Of a DNA stretch of 64,000 bases, positions 35,402 through 43,371 are shown piece by piece (position 1 is the first letter of the stretch; each line of letters opens with the position of its first letter). The notes beneath the pieces were generated by a model, which worked only from the letters and a program-made list of their open reading frames with translations, searched no databases and had not been told where the DNA came from. The stretch is from CAWGHZ01 sp963775315 (GTDB taxonomy: Bacteria > Pseudomonadota > Alphaproteobacteria > MPNO01 > DASWLB01). The position numbers were made by a program, and so were the translations under genes. The stretch lies in contig CAVZIN010000007.1 of NCBI GenBank assembly GCA_963775315.1, positions 1,488,001 to 1,552,000 of the forward strand, written 5' to 3'.

Positions 35402-36805
35402 CTACAGCAGGAACCAGGTGGCGAAGCCGAGGAAGGCGAAAAACCCCACCACGTCGGTGACGGTGGTGAGAAACACGGCGGACGCGATCGCCGGGTCGAT
35501 GCCGACCGCGGCGAGCCCGAGCGGGATGACCGCCCCGGCGAAGCCGGCGGCGACCAGGTTCACGATCATCGCCGCCCCCATCACGAGCCCGATATGGAAG
35601 CTCTCGGACCAGAGCCAAGCCGTGCCGCCGACAACCACGGCAAACAGCGCGCCGTTGAACAGCCCGACCGCGACCTCCTTTCGGATGACGCGCTTGGCGT
35701 TGGCGGGCGTCAGCTCCTTCATCGCCAGCGCCCGGACGGCGACGGTCAGCGTCTGGGTGCCGGCATTGCCCCCCATCGAGGCGACGATGGGGGCAAGCAC
35801 GGCCAGCACCACGATCTTGGCGATGGTCGGCTCGAACAAGGCGATCACCGACGACGCGATGATCGCGGTCACGAGGTTGACGAACAGCCAGCCGAAGCGA
35901 CGCTTGCCGGTCTCGATGATCGTGGCGTTGAGGTCGTCTTCGCGCACGCCGCCGAGGCGCATCAGGTCTTCCTCGGCCTCCTCGTCGATAACGTCGACGA
36001 TGTCGTCGATGGTGATCACCCCGATCAGCCGTCCCGCGTCGTCGACCACCGGCGCGGACACCAGGTCCTGCTGCCGGAAGACGTAGGCCACCTCTTCCTG
36101 GTCCATCGCGGCCGGGACGGTGATCAGGTTCTTTTCCATGATCTCCGACATGTGCACCGGCCGCTTGGTACGCAGCACGCGGCTCAGCGCGACGGTGCCG
36201 ACCGGGCGGTGGCGCGGGTCGACCACGAAGATGTCGTAGAAGTCCTGGGGCAGCCCCTCGCTCTCGCGCATGTGGTCGATGGTCTGGCCGACGGTCCAGA
36301 ACATCGGCACCGCGACGAAATCGCGCTGCATCAGCCGGCCGGCGGAATCCTCCGGGAAGGCCAGATGCTCCTCGACCACGCTGCGCAGCGCCTCGGGAAT
36401 GGCCTGCAGCACCTGGCGCTGCAGCGGCTCGTCCAGCCGGTCGAGCACGTAGAGCGCGTCATCCGAATCGATGCGAGTGATCGCGCGCGCGACGGTCTGG
36501 GTGCCGAGCTGGGCGACCACCTCGTCGCGCACCGAATCGTCGAGCTCGGGCAGGATGTCGGGATCGAAGCGCGGGCGGATGCGCTCGATCAGCCGGGCGC
36601 GGCGCTCGTGCGAAAGCTGCTCGAGAAGGTCGGCGAGCTCGGCGTAATGGATGTTGGCGAGGAGCGCATCGATCGCCGCGTCGTCGCCGGCGTCCAGCGC
36701 GGCCGCGACGGCGCGGACCATCTCGGGGCCGAAACCCAATAGGTCCACGGCCTGGGGCGCGGCTTCGGCAACCTCGGTTTTCGGCTCGGTCGCGTTGTCG
36801 ACCAT
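35402..36805 (-). CDS. mgtE: Magnesium transporter MgtE
   Basis: Mg2+ channel/transporter of 467 residues. The order is an N-terminal helical superhelix domain (about 20-140, with ALLANIHYAELADLLEQLS), then two CBS domains (about 150-270, including MEKNLITVPAAMDQEEVAY and VVDDAGRLIGVITIDDIVD). The connecting plug helix follows (EEAEEDLMRLGGV), then five membrane helices that include the conserved MGGNAGTQTLTVAVRALA. The CBS part senses cytosolic Mg2+ and gates the pore in characterised homologues. The start is ATG 36805. It lies downstream of the tRNA-Leu gene, separated from it by that gene's terminator. Confidence 0.95.
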   Translation of the reverse strand: MVDNATEPKTEVAEAAPQAVDLLGFGPEMVRAVAAALDAGDDAAIDALLANIHYAELADLLEQLSHERRARLIERIRPRFDPDILPELDDSVRDEVVAQLGTQTVARAITRIDSDDALYVLDRLDEPLQRQVLQAIPEALRSVVEEHLAFPEDSAGRLMQRDFVAVPMFWTVGQTIDHMRESEGLPQDFYDIFVVDPRHRPVGTVALSRVLRTKRPVHMSEIMEKNLITVPAAMDQEEVAYVFRQQDLVSAPVVDDAGRLIGVITIDDIVDVIDEEAEEDLMRLGGVREDDLNATIIETGKRRFGWLFVNLVTAIIASSVIALFEPTIAKIVVLAVLAPIVASMGGNAGTQTLTVAVRALAMKELTPANAKRVIRKEVAVGLFNGALFAVVVGGTAWLWSESFHIGLVMGAAMIVNLVAAGFAGAVIPLGLAAVGIDPAIASAVFLTTVTDVVGFFAFLGFATWFLL

Positions 36806-36847
36806 CGGCCCTCCGGCCTAGAGCGGGCTCTCTGCGCCGGGACGCGG

Positions 36848-36876
36848 AAAATTTAGGCCCGCGAACAGCGCGGGCC
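36848..36876 (-). terminator. Rho-independent terminator of the tRNA-Leu gene
   Basis: On the minus strand the stem GGCCCGCG / CGCGGGCC (36869-36876 and 36856-36863), loop CTGTT, is followed by TAAATTTT. It begins eight bases after the CCA end of the tRNA. Confidence 0.85.
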
Positions 36877-36883
36877 CGGAGAT

Positions 36884-36970
36884 TGGTGCGGTCGAGAAGA
36901 CTCGAACTTCCACGGGGTTTCCCCCACAGCGACCTCAACGCTGCGCGTCTACCAGTTCCGCCACGACCGC
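36884..36970 (-). tRNA. tRNA-Leu (anticodon GAG)
   Basis: 87 bases including encoded CCA. Acceptor GCGGTCG pairs with CGACCGC. The D-arm is TGGCGGAACTGGTAGACGC, and the anticodon stem-loop is CAGCG-TTGAGGT-CGCTG with GAG at positions 34-36. A long class II variable arm (GTGGGGGAAACCCCGT) marks it as Leu, and the T-arm holds GTTCGAGTC. It decodes CUC and CUU. Confidence 0.95.
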
Positions 36971-37032
36971 ACGGTTCGAAAGACGTCCGAATTTCTTGCG
37001 AAAACCAGGGGGTGGGCATACCAAATCGCCCC

Positions 37033-37716
37033 ATGGGACGCAAGCCGCTCAGCGCGCCCGTGGCGACCGATCGTGTCGAATGGCGCGTGACGCCCGGGCT
37101 AACCCACTACGAGGACGCGGTCCGCCTCATGGAGACCCGCGTCGCCGCCATCCGCGCCGGCACCGAAGGCGAGTTCGTCTGGCTGGTCGAGCACCCGTCC
37201 CTCTATACCGCGGGCACCAGCGCCCAGGCGGGCGATCTGCTGGACGCCGCCCGATTTCCGGTCCACCGGACCGGCCGGGGCGGCCAGTACACCTACCACG
37301 GGCCGGGCCAGCGGGTGGCCTACGTCATGCTCGACCTGGAGACGCGCGGCCGCGACGTGCGGGCTTTCGTCACGGCGCTGGAGGAATGGCTGATTCGGAC
37401 GCTCGCCCGGCTCGGCGTCACCGGCGAGCGGCGCGCCGGCCGGGTCGGGATCTGGGTCGCGCGGCCGGGCCGCGAGGACAAGATCGCCGCCATAGGCGTG
37501 CGAGTGCGCCGCTGGGTGAGCTATCACGGCGTCTCGCTCAACGTGAGCCCGGACCTCGGCCACTATGGAGGCATCGTGCCCTGCGGCATCGCCGAGCATG
37601 GCGTCACGTCGCTCGTCGATCTCGGCGTGGCGGTGACGATGGCGGACGCCGACGCCGCCCTGCATGCCGCCTTCCGCGAGGTTTTCGAGGTCAGCCCGGG
37701 CCAAGCGTCGGGGTAA
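37033..37716 (+). CDS. lipB: Octanoyltransferase (lipoate biosynthesis)
   Basis: Transfers octanoate from acyl-carrier protein to lipoyl domains of 2-oxoacid dehydrogenases and GcvH. The product is 227 residues. Signatures: FVWLVEHPSLYTAGTSA, the substrate loop RTGRGGQYTYHGPGQ (about 79-93), the catalytic Lys K150 in REDKIAAIGVRVRRW, and the catalytic Cys C184 in GIVPCGI. The start is ATG 37033, behind a G-rich stretch (GGGGGTGGG); an upstream in-frame extension to 36883 crosses the tRNA and is rejected. The last 26 bases overlap the 3' end of the convergent glycine-zipper gene. No lipA is adjacent. Confidence 0.96.
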   Translation: MGRKPLSAPVATDRVEWRVTPGLTHYEDAVRLMETRVAAIRAGTEGEFVWLVEHPSLYTAGTSAQAGDLLDAARFPVHRTGRGGQYTYHGPGQRVAYVMLDLETRGRDVRAFVTALEEWLIRTLARLGVTGERRAGRVGIWVARPGREDKIAAIGVRVRRWVSYHGVSLNVSPDLGHYGGIVPCGIAEHGVTSLVDLGVAVTMADADAALHAAFREVFEVSPGQASG

Positions 37717-38245
37717 CGGTCCCCTGATGTGGCGCGGGCGCCGCCTGGGGCGGGGGAACGGCGCCCTGAGGCGTCACCGCGCCGGGGTTCGGCGTCACCA
37801 TCGGCGTGTTCGGCACCGGCGCCGGGAAACCCGCGACCTGGTTGCCCTTCGAATACATGCACTGGGCGTAGGCCATGTTGTACTGGCGCTGGATCGTCCA
37901 CCCGCCGCGCGCCGAATTGCTCGCGCCGAACGCCGTGCCGCCGAGCGCGCCACCCGCGGCTCCGATTGCGGCGCCGCCGCCGCCGCCGATCGCCGCACCC
38001 AGCCCGGCACCCAGCGCGGTGCCGAGGATGCCCGCGCCTACGGCGGAGTTGTTGGCCTCCTGGCGCTCCGGCGCCACCTGTGCGTCGGCGTAGCCGCGAC
38101 AAATGTTCTGGTCCTGGGCGAAGGCCTCGAACGGCTTACCGGGGGCCGGCATGACCATGACCGTCGGCGCCATGTGCTCGGGCACGCAGCCGGCGAGCGC
38201 AACCGCCGCCAGCGCGCCGGCGCCCGCCACTTTCCAATGCTTCAT
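37691..38245 (-). CDS. Glycine-zipper putative lipoprotein
   Basis: Product of 184 residues. Signal peptide MKHWKVAGAGALAAVALAGC with lipobox LAGC. After a short spacer with one Cys (NICRGYADA) comes a glycine-zipper helix pair (about 67-108: GAGILGTALGAGLGAA, then IGAAGGALGGTAFGAS) able to pack in the outer membrane. A QYNMAYAQCMYSKGNQV segment follows, then a low-complexity Pro/Gln/Thr tail. This resembles YmgG/SlyB-like envelope proteins. The start is ATG 38245. The C-terminal codons overlap the end of lipB on the other strand. Confidence 0.72.
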   Translation of the reverse strand: MKHWKVAGAGALAAVALAGCVPEHMAPTVMVMPAPGKPFEAFAQDQNICRGYADAQVAPERQEANNSAVGAGILGTALGAGLGAAIGGGGGAAIGAAGGALGGTAFGASNSARGGWTIQRQYNMAYAQCMYSKGNQVAGFPAPVPNTPMVTPNPGAVTPQGAVPPPQAAPAPHQGTVTPTLGPG

Positions 38246-38336
38246 CGCTCACGCCTTTCGTGGTTCCCGCAAGTTACACGGGCGGGGGCCGCCTGCCCCG
38301 TCGCTCCCGGGGAAACGCGCGAACGCCGCGGCGGGT

Positions 38337-38612
38337 TCAGACGGTCGGGGCCTGGTGGAACCCGGGCTCGGCGGGCAGGGCGGCCGGATGGCGGTCGACC
38401 TGCGTGACCCGTGCCGTCGAGAGGCCGGTGCGGCAGGCGGCGATCATCTCCTCCACCGCGGCATTTTCGCCCGCGAACAGGGCCTCCACCGTGCCGTCGC
38501 GGCGGTTCCGCACCCACCCGTCCAGCCCGCGTGCCCGCGCCTGCTCGACCGTCCAGCCGCGGAACCAAACGCCCTGGACCCGCCCTCGGATGACGACCCG
38601 CACCGCAAGCAT
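38337..38612 (-). CDS. acyP: Acylphosphatase
   Basis: Small cytosolic enzyme (91 residues) hydrolysing carboxyl-phosphate bonds. Starts MLAVRVVIRGRVQGVWFRGW, containing the phosphate-binding loop GRVQGVWFR with the catalytic Arg, and has GWVRNRRDGTVEALFAG with the catalytic Asn. It begins two bases after the ATP12-family gene, making it the last gene of the crcB-led chain. The C-terminus (GFHQAPTV) matches the usual FxxRPT position only loosely. Confidence 0.9.
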   Translation of the reverse strand: MLAVRVVIRGRVQGVWFRGWTVEQARARGLDGWVRNRRDGTVEALFAGENAAVEEMIAACRTGLSTARVTQVDRHPAALPAEPGFHQAPTV

Positions 38613-38614
38613 GG

Positions 38615-39310
38615 CTAGTCGCGGAGCAGCGCCAGGAAGCGCGACGCCGCGGCGATGTCGGCGCGCAGCCCCACGCGGCGCACCGCTGCCTCGGCATCCT
38701 CGCCCCAGCGCGCGGCCTGGAACAGCTCGTCGAGGCAGGAGGCCTCGAACGCGCCCTCGGCATCGATCCGCCCCTCTCCGAGCGCGAGTCCAATCACCAG
38801 GGAGCCGGCCGCCGCCGTCGCCGCGTGCAATGCGGTGAGGGCGAAATTGTCATAGGCCCGAATGGCATCGCGCAGGGCGGAAAGAGCCGCATCGGGTTGA
38901 GGGGTGGGCAGCACCCCGGCCGTGACCCGAAGTCGGGCGCCGAAGCGCTCCTCGGCCCATTCCACCAGCCCATGCCACGCCTCATGCTGGCGGGCGGCAA
39001 GGTCGGCCGGCGCCTCGGCGCGGTAGCAGACGAGGTCGGTTTGGGCGAAGCGCGCCACCTCGGCCAGCACCGCCTCGCGGTTCGGCGTCACCCGGTCGAT
39101 GGCCGTGTTGGCCAGGCGTGTGAGGCGCATCCCGGCGGGATCGAACTCGTCGGGTTGGGCCGCCCATTCGGCCGCCACCGCCTGGGCGGCCGCACGCGCC
39201 GGGAGGACCAGCGGGTTCTTGGCGGGCGTGCGGGCCGGGCGGCCGTCGAGCATGAGGCGGAAGCCGGCAGCGGCGGGCGCGACCGATGCTTCTCGATAGA
39301 ACCGCTTCAT
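38615..39310 (-). CDS. ATP12-family F1-ATPase assembly chaperone
   Basis: Product of 231 residues. In mitochondria ATP12 binds free alpha subunits of F1 before hexamer assembly; alphaproteobacteria carry the ancestral form. Signatures: MKRFYREASVAPAAAGFRLM, LDGRPARTPAKNPLVLP, AAEWAAQPDEFDPAGMRLTRLANTA-type spacing, TDLVCYRAEAPADL and the C-terminal SLVIGLALGEG. The start ATG overlaps the stop of the AsmA-like gene by four bases (ATGA). Position in the crcB to acylphosphatase chain suggests co-transcription. Soluble, no signal peptide. Confidence 0.9.
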   Translation of the reverse strand: MKRFYREASVAPAAAGFRLMLDGRPARTPAKNPLVLPARAAAQAVAAEWAAQPDEFDPAGMRLTRLANTAIDRVTPNREAVLAEVARFAQTDLVCYRAEAPADLAARQHEAWHGLVEWAEERFGARLRVTAGVLPTPQPDAALSALRDAIRAYDNFALTALHAATAAAGSLVIGLALGEGRIDAEGAFEASCLDELFQAARWGEDAEAAVRRVGLRADIAAASRFLALLRD

Positions 39311-41085
39311 CGCCCGAACAGCCCCCGGATGCCGTTCTCGACCCCGGAGCCGATTTCGCGGACCACGCTTCCGGGGCCGGTTTCCGCCTTGTTGGGCGCG
39401 GCCGTCGGCTTGCCGCGCGGATGCGCCGCGGCGAGGCACGGAGTCGCATCGTCCGTGCCGCCGCTCACCAGCGGCAGAAGAAGCCCGAGCGGTCCCAGCG
39501 CCGCGCCCGCCACCGCGCCCGCGACACCTTTCACCACGCCGGCGGGATCGGGATAGGCCGAGGGCTGCGCCAGCGTGCCGCCGACGCGGATCGGCGTCGC
39601 GAGGCTGACCAGCGACGCGTCCTTCGGCGCGGGTTTCAGGAGCAGGTCGATGGTCTCGTCGCGGAGGCTCACCGTCCCGGCGCCGCGGACCGTCATGCGG
39701 TCTGTGTCGAACAGGATGCCGTCGGTGCGCGCCACGCCGCGGGTCACGGTGAACGGCGCGGCGGCGCAGTCGAGCGCGGTGCTGCCGCTATCACCGCCGC
39801 CCGGAAGCAGCGTGCGGACGAGGTCGGCCCCTAACAGGTTGACATAACCGCTGCCGATCGTGCCCTTGCCGAGCGCGACGCCCACCGTACCGTCGAGATC
39901 GGCCGCGACGGCGCGCAGCGTGCGCCCGCGGCCGGCAAGCCGCGCATCGAGAGCTGCCTTGGCGGCGAGAGCGCCCTTCATGTCGAGCGCGTCGGAAAGG
40001 CGCGCCATGTCCACGTTCTTGGCCGCAAGGCGAAACGTCAGCATTCCAGCGCCGTCGAGGCTCGCCGCACCCTCGACCGGCCCGCCAGCCAGCATGGCCG
40101 TGAACGGTCGGATCGCCAGCTTGCCGTGCATCAGCGTCAGATGGAGAGAGGCATCGTCGAGCGCGAGCTTGCCGGAGACGATCCGTTTCGCGGCGAGGTC
40201 GAGCTCGGCATCGACGGCGTGCAGCGCGTCGAGCGGCAAGGCCACGTTGGGGATGACCCGCCCGTTGCCAGGGGTCCGCCGAGCGGCACCCTTGGCACCG
40301 CCGCCGAGCGCGGCGAGGTCGATCTCCGGCGCGGCAAGCTTGCCGGTCACGCGCGGCGGGGCACCGCCCGCGTCGACCGCGAGCGCCCCCGCCAGATGGA
40401 GCGTGCCGAAATCCGCTTTCAGCCCGTCGATCGACCAGCGCGACAGGCCTTGGTTTGCGACGCGGCCGGCCAACGCAAACGCCCGGTCGTCCAGCTTGCC
40501 AGCCACCGTCAGATCGAAGGGTGCGCCCGGACCCTTTTGGTGGATCGTCAGCCGATCGAGCGCAACGGTCTCGGCCTTGCCGGTCGCTCCGTCGCGCCAG
40601 GTCAGCCGGGCGTCCTCCACCGTCACGTCGTGGAGAACAGCAAGTTGCAGGGCGCCGCCACCTGCCAGCGGTGTCGTAGAGGGCGGGGCCGATGCGCCCA
40701 TCTGCCAGTTGCCGCGGCCGCCTTTGCCCGTCTCGATCAGGATGTCGGGCCGGTCGAGAACCAGCCGCTTCACCACCACCTCGCCGGAAAGCAGCGGCAG
40801 CAGGGCGACCCGCGCCTCGATGCGACCGACGGTCACCATGGCCGGGCGCGAGCCCCATGGCGCGTTGGCGAACGCAACCTTCTCCGCAACCAGCGAGGGG
40901 GCGGGAAAAAGTGCGAGCGACACCGGCCCGTCGATCGAGAGCTTGCGCCCAGTCGCGTCGGCAACCGCCGTCTCGGCATAGCCCTTGTAGGCGCCGAAAT
41001 CGGCGGTCAGCAGGATCGCGGCGCCCGCGCCGACCAGCACCGCAACGAGGCCCAGCGACCACGCCGCGATGCGCCGGGGCCTCAT
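39307..41085 (-). CDS. AsmA-family protein
   Basis: Product of 592 residues anchored by one N-terminal helix (AAWSLGLVAVLVGAGAAILL). The large beta-rich periplasmic domain belongs to the AsmA/TamB-like group involved in envelope lipid handling. Family pieces are TGRKLSIDGPVSLALFPAPS, NAPWGSRPAMVTVGRIEARV, the repeated long beta strands in the middle, and LLKPAPKDASLVSLATPIRV near the C-terminus. The start is ATG 41085, overlapping the HAD gene's stop; its own stop overlaps the ATP12 start. The open frame upstream (to 42279) is shadow. Exact lipid substrate unknown. Confidence 0.85.
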   Translation of the reverse strand: MRPRRIAAWSLGLVAVLVGAGAAILLTADFGAYKGYAETAVADATGRKLSIDGPVSLALFPAPSLVAEKVAFANAPWGSRPAMVTVGRIEARVALLPLLSGEVVVKRLVLDRPDILIETGKGGRGNWQMGASAPPSTTPLAGGGALQLAVLHDVTVEDARLTWRDGATGKAETVALDRLTIHQKGPGAPFDLTVAGKLDDRAFALAGRVANQGLSRWSIDGLKADFGTLHLAGALAVDAGGAPPRVTGKLAAPEIDLAALGGGAKGAARRTPGNGRVIPNVALPLDALHAVDAELDLAAKRIVSGKLALDDASLHLTLMHGKLAIRPFTAMLAGGPVEGAASLDGAGMLTFRLAAKNVDMARLSDALDMKGALAAKAALDARLAGRGRTLRAVAADLDGTVGVALGKGTIGSGYVNLLGADLVRTLLPGGGDSGSTALDCAAAPFTVTRGVARTDGILFDTDRMTVRGAGTVSLRDETIDLLLKPAPKDASLVSLATPIRVGGTLAQPSAYPDPAGVVKGVAGAVAGAALGPLGLLLPLVSGGTDDATPCLAAAHPRGKPTAAPNKAETGPGSVVREIGSGVENGIRGLFGR

Positions 41086-41762
41086 CGGTCGGGCCCCGTC
41101 AGCGCCCGCACGAGGTCCGGCACCTCGTGCCAGTTCTCGGCGATGCGGTGCGCGCCGGCCGCCGTCAGCTCGTCGCGCGGATGGACGCCCCAGCTCACCC
41201 CGACCGCGGCGGTGCCGGCGTTCCGCGCCATCAGCACGTCGAACGTGGTGTCGCCGATCATCACCGTCTCGGCCGGCTCGACCCCCGCCTCCGCCATCGC
41301 CTGGCGCAACAGATAGGGGTTGGGCTTGCCGGGCCCATGATCGACCGTCTTGACGCAGAGAAACCGCCCGCCGAAGCCGCACGATTCCAGAATGTCGTGG
41401 ACCCGGTGGTTGCCGCGGCTGGTGACGATGGCGAGCAGCGTGTCCTCGGCCTCCAGCGCGCGCAGCGCCTCGTGCGCGCCGGGAAACGCCTTCTCGTCGC
41501 GCGGGGGGGCCGGACGGCGTCCTGCGGTGACGTCGTCGTGGTAGGCGCGAATCATGGCGAGCTCGGCCGCACCGGAGCCCGGCAGCAACGCGCGGATCGA
41601 TTCCTCCCACGGCAAGCCGATCACCCGCCGCGCCGCCTCGGCCTCGATGTCGGGGAAGCCGCAGGCGGACCAGCAGGCGCGGATTCCCTCGACGATCGAG
41701 GCGGCGCTGTCGATCAGCGTGCCGTCGAGATCGAAGGCGGCGAGGCGGAGAGGCGTCGGCAT
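41082..41762 (-). CDS. HAD-superfamily hydrolase (phosphoglycolate-phosphatase-like)
   Basis: Product of 226 residues. HAD motif I is AAFDLDGTLIDS (catalytic Asp pair near residue 10), motif II lies around LLAIVTSRGNH, motif III is the Lys in GPGKPNPYLL, and motif IV is VMIGDTTFDVLMA. The helical cap of about 70 residues places it with the Gph/PGMB-like group. It is 51 bases downstream of the pseudouridine synthase gene and overlaps the AsmA-like gene (ATGA). The same chain order (crcB, RluC-type, HAD, ATP12) recurs in alphaproteobacteria as far as I recall. Substrate undetermined. Confidence 0.88.
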   Translation of the reverse strand: MPTPLRLAAFDLDGTLIDSAASIVEGIRACWSACGFPDIEAEAARRVIGLPWEESIRALLPGSGAAELAMIRAYHDDVTAGRRPAPPRDEKAFPGAHEALRALEAEDTLLAIVTSRGNHRVHDILESCGFGGRFLCVKTVDHGPGKPNPYLLRQAMAEAGVEPAETVMIGDTTFDVLMARNAGTAAVGVSWGVHPRDELTAAGAHRIAENWHEVPDLVRALTGPDR

Positions 41763-41813
41763 GGGCCTGAGAGATAGGCCATGCCGCCGCGGGAATCCAG
41801 CCGTCTGGGATGC

Positions 41814-42812
41814 TCAGGGTGGCGGCGGGGCGTCGGCGAACGGGTCGCCCTTGTAGTCGGTCTGGAAGCCAAGGAAGCGCCAGGTCTCTCGCATGAAGTC
41901 CGGCAGGGGCGCGACCACCCGCAAAGGCCGCCCGGACGGATGGGCGATGACGATCTCGCGCGCGTGCAGGTGCATTCGGCGTGCGTCTGCGACGCCGGGA
42001 ATCTCCGCCTCGCGCCCGCCATACTTGCCGTCGCCGAGGATGGGCGTGCCGAGCTCCGCGCAATGGACGCGAAGCTGGTGGGTGCGGCCGGTGTGCGGGC
42101 GGAGCGCGAGCCAGGCGGCTCGGTTGCCGGCGCGCTCGATCACCGCGTAGTCGGTGATCGCCCGCCGCCCCTCCTCGCGATCGGCCTCGACACGCTCGCC
42201 CTTCGGCCCCCCGTGCTTGGCAAGCGCCAGGTCGATGCGGCCGCGCTCCGGCCGCGGGACGCCCACGACGATGGCCCAATAGGTCTTCCGCGTCTCGCGC
42301 GCCTGGAAGGCGCGGGCGAAGAACGCGGCGGAGAGGGCCGAGCGCGCGAGCAGCAGCACGCCCGACGTGTCGCGGTCGAGCCGGTGGACGAGGCGCGGCC
42401 GCTCCGGCGCGTCGAAGCGCAGCGCGTCGAGCATGGCGTCGAGATGGCGCGTCGTGCCGGTGCCGCCCTGGGTGGCGAGGCCAGCCGGCTTGTCGATCGC
42501 GATGACGTGCGCGTCGCGATGAAGCACCAGCCCCTGCACCCAGGCCGCATCCTCGGCGCTGGGCGCCCGCGCGGCGGGCATCGGCGTCGGACGCGCGGCC
42601 TGCGTGCCCAAAGGCGGCACGCGAACCTGCTGGCCCTCGGCGAGGCGCAGCGCCGCCTTGGCGCGCGCCCCGTCGACCCGAATCTGGCCGGTGCGCAGCA
42701 GCTTCTCCAGCCGACCGTGGGTAAGCTCGGGGAAGTGGCGGCGGAACCAGCGGTCGAGCCGAATCTCGGCCTCGTCCGCGGCGACGGTGAGAGTTCGGAC
42801 AGTCTCTGCCAT
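41814..42812 (-). CDS. RluC/RluD-family rRNA pseudouridine synthase
   Basis: Product of 332 residues. An N-terminal S4 RNA-binding domain (RLDRWFRRHFPELTHGRLEK, then LRTGQIRVDG) is followed by the catalytic domain with the active-site Asp in RLVHRLDRDTSGVLLLAR. The KTYWAIVVGVP strand and RPHTGRTHQLRVHCAELG motif are typical. These enzymes isomerise uridines in 23S rRNA; RluC and RluD cannot be told apart from this reading. The start ATG overlaps the crcB stop by three bases, so it is translationally coupled to the fluoride channel gene. Confidence 0.92.
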   Translation of the reverse strand: MAETVRTLTVAADEAEIRLDRWFRRHFPELTHGRLEKLLRTGQIRVDGARAKAALRLAEGQQVRVPPLGTQAARPTPMPAARAPSAEDAAWVQGLVLHRDAHVIAIDKPAGLATQGGTGTTRHLDAMLDALRFDAPERPRLVHRLDRDTSGVLLLARSALSAAFFARAFQARETRKTYWAIVVGVPRPERGRIDLALAKHGGPKGERVEADREEGRRAITDYAVIERAGNRAAWLALRPHTGRTHQLRVHCAELGTPILGDGKYGGREAEIPGVADARRMHLHAREIVIAHPSGRPLRVVAPLPDFMRETWRFLGFQTDYKGDPFADAPPPP

Positions 42813-43195
42813 CAGGTAAAGATCACGCGCATGACGCGGAGCCCGGCGAAAAAGCCGCCCACCGACAACACCACCGACGCCAAGGCATAGGCGGTCGCCG
42901 CGTTCCACTGCCCGCGCTCGATGAACAGCACCATCTCGGTCGAGAACGCCGAGAAGGTGGTGAAAGCGCCGAGAATGCCGACGAAGATCATCGCGCGCAC
43001 GGCCTCGCTGGGCGACCAGGCATAAGCCGCGAGCCCGAGCAGTAGCCCGCCGATCGTCGAGCCCACCACGTTGACGGTGAAGATCGCCCAGAAATTCGGC
43101 AGGTGCGCGGCGGTGACAACGTGCCCCACGAGATGGCGGGCGACGGCACCGATGGCGCCGCCGGCGGCGATGGAAAAAAGGACGGTTGCGTTCAT
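42812..43195 (-). CDS. crcB: Fluoride ion channel CrcB/Fluc
   Basis: Small dual-topology membrane protein (127 residues, four helices) that forms a dimeric fluoride channel. Hallmarks: AAGGAIGAVARHLVGH in the first helix, NVVGSTIGGLLLG in the second (with the pore Asn), and the GILGAFTTFSAFSTEMVL Phe-box/Na+ site in the third. The start is ATG 43195, with GGAGCGAGAC as ribosome-binding site, which excludes the longer frame reaching 43351. A fluoride riboswitch with an overlapping terminator fills the leader, so expression should need fluoride. First gene of a six-gene chain. Confidence 0.96.
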   Translation of the reverse strand: MNATVLFSIAAGGAIGAVARHLVGHVVTAAHLPNFWAIFTVNVVGSTIGGLLLGLAAYAWSPSEAVRAMIFVGILGAFTTFSAFSTEMVLFIERGQWNAATAYALASVVLSVGGFFAGLRVMRVIFT

Positions 43196-43237
43196 GTCTC
43201 GCTCCGCTCTGGTTCGGTCGGGCGAAGCACGGCAAAC

Positions 43238-43269
43238 AAAAACCCCTGCCGCGCGCCGCGGTGCAGGAG
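43238..43269 (-). terminator. Riboswitch-controlled intrinsic terminator
   Basis: On the minus strand CTCCTG (43269-43264) pairs with CAGGGG (43248-43243), continued by CCGCG / CGCGG around a GCG loop, then TTTTT (43242-43238). The 5' arm CTCCTG is part of the aptamer's conserved GATGACTCCTG, so terminator and folded aptamer are mutually exclusive. Confidence 0.85.
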
Positions 43270-43317
43270 TCATCAGCCCGGTCGTCGGGCGGTTTCGGGG
43301 GAACCCCATCCCCATCG
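43262..43317 (-). promoter_or_regulatory. Fluoride riboswitch (crcB motif) aptamer
   Basis: The minus strand reads GGGGATGGGGTTCCCCC (43313-43297), then a GC stem-loop (CCGCCC, GGGC), then GCTGATGACTCCTG (43277-43264). These are the two conserved blocks of the crcB RNA motif (GGnGATGGnGTTCnCC and GCTGATGACTCCT). Ligand binding should sequester CTCCT and relieve the terminator. It is about 67 bases upstream of the crcB ATG. Confidence 0.93.
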
Positions 43318-43326
43318 TGTTGGCTG

Positions 43327-43356
43327 TTGATAGCAGAAGCGTCGCGGGCAAGGCAA
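43327..43356 (-). promoter_or_regulatory. Candidate promoter of the fluoride operon
   Basis: On the minus strand TTGCCT (43356-43351) and TATCAA (43332-43327) are 18 bases apart. Transcription would start near 43319, right where the aptamer begins, and just after the rarA stop codon (43372). Confidence 0.45.
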
Positions 43357-43371
43357 TTCCGTCATCCGCCG

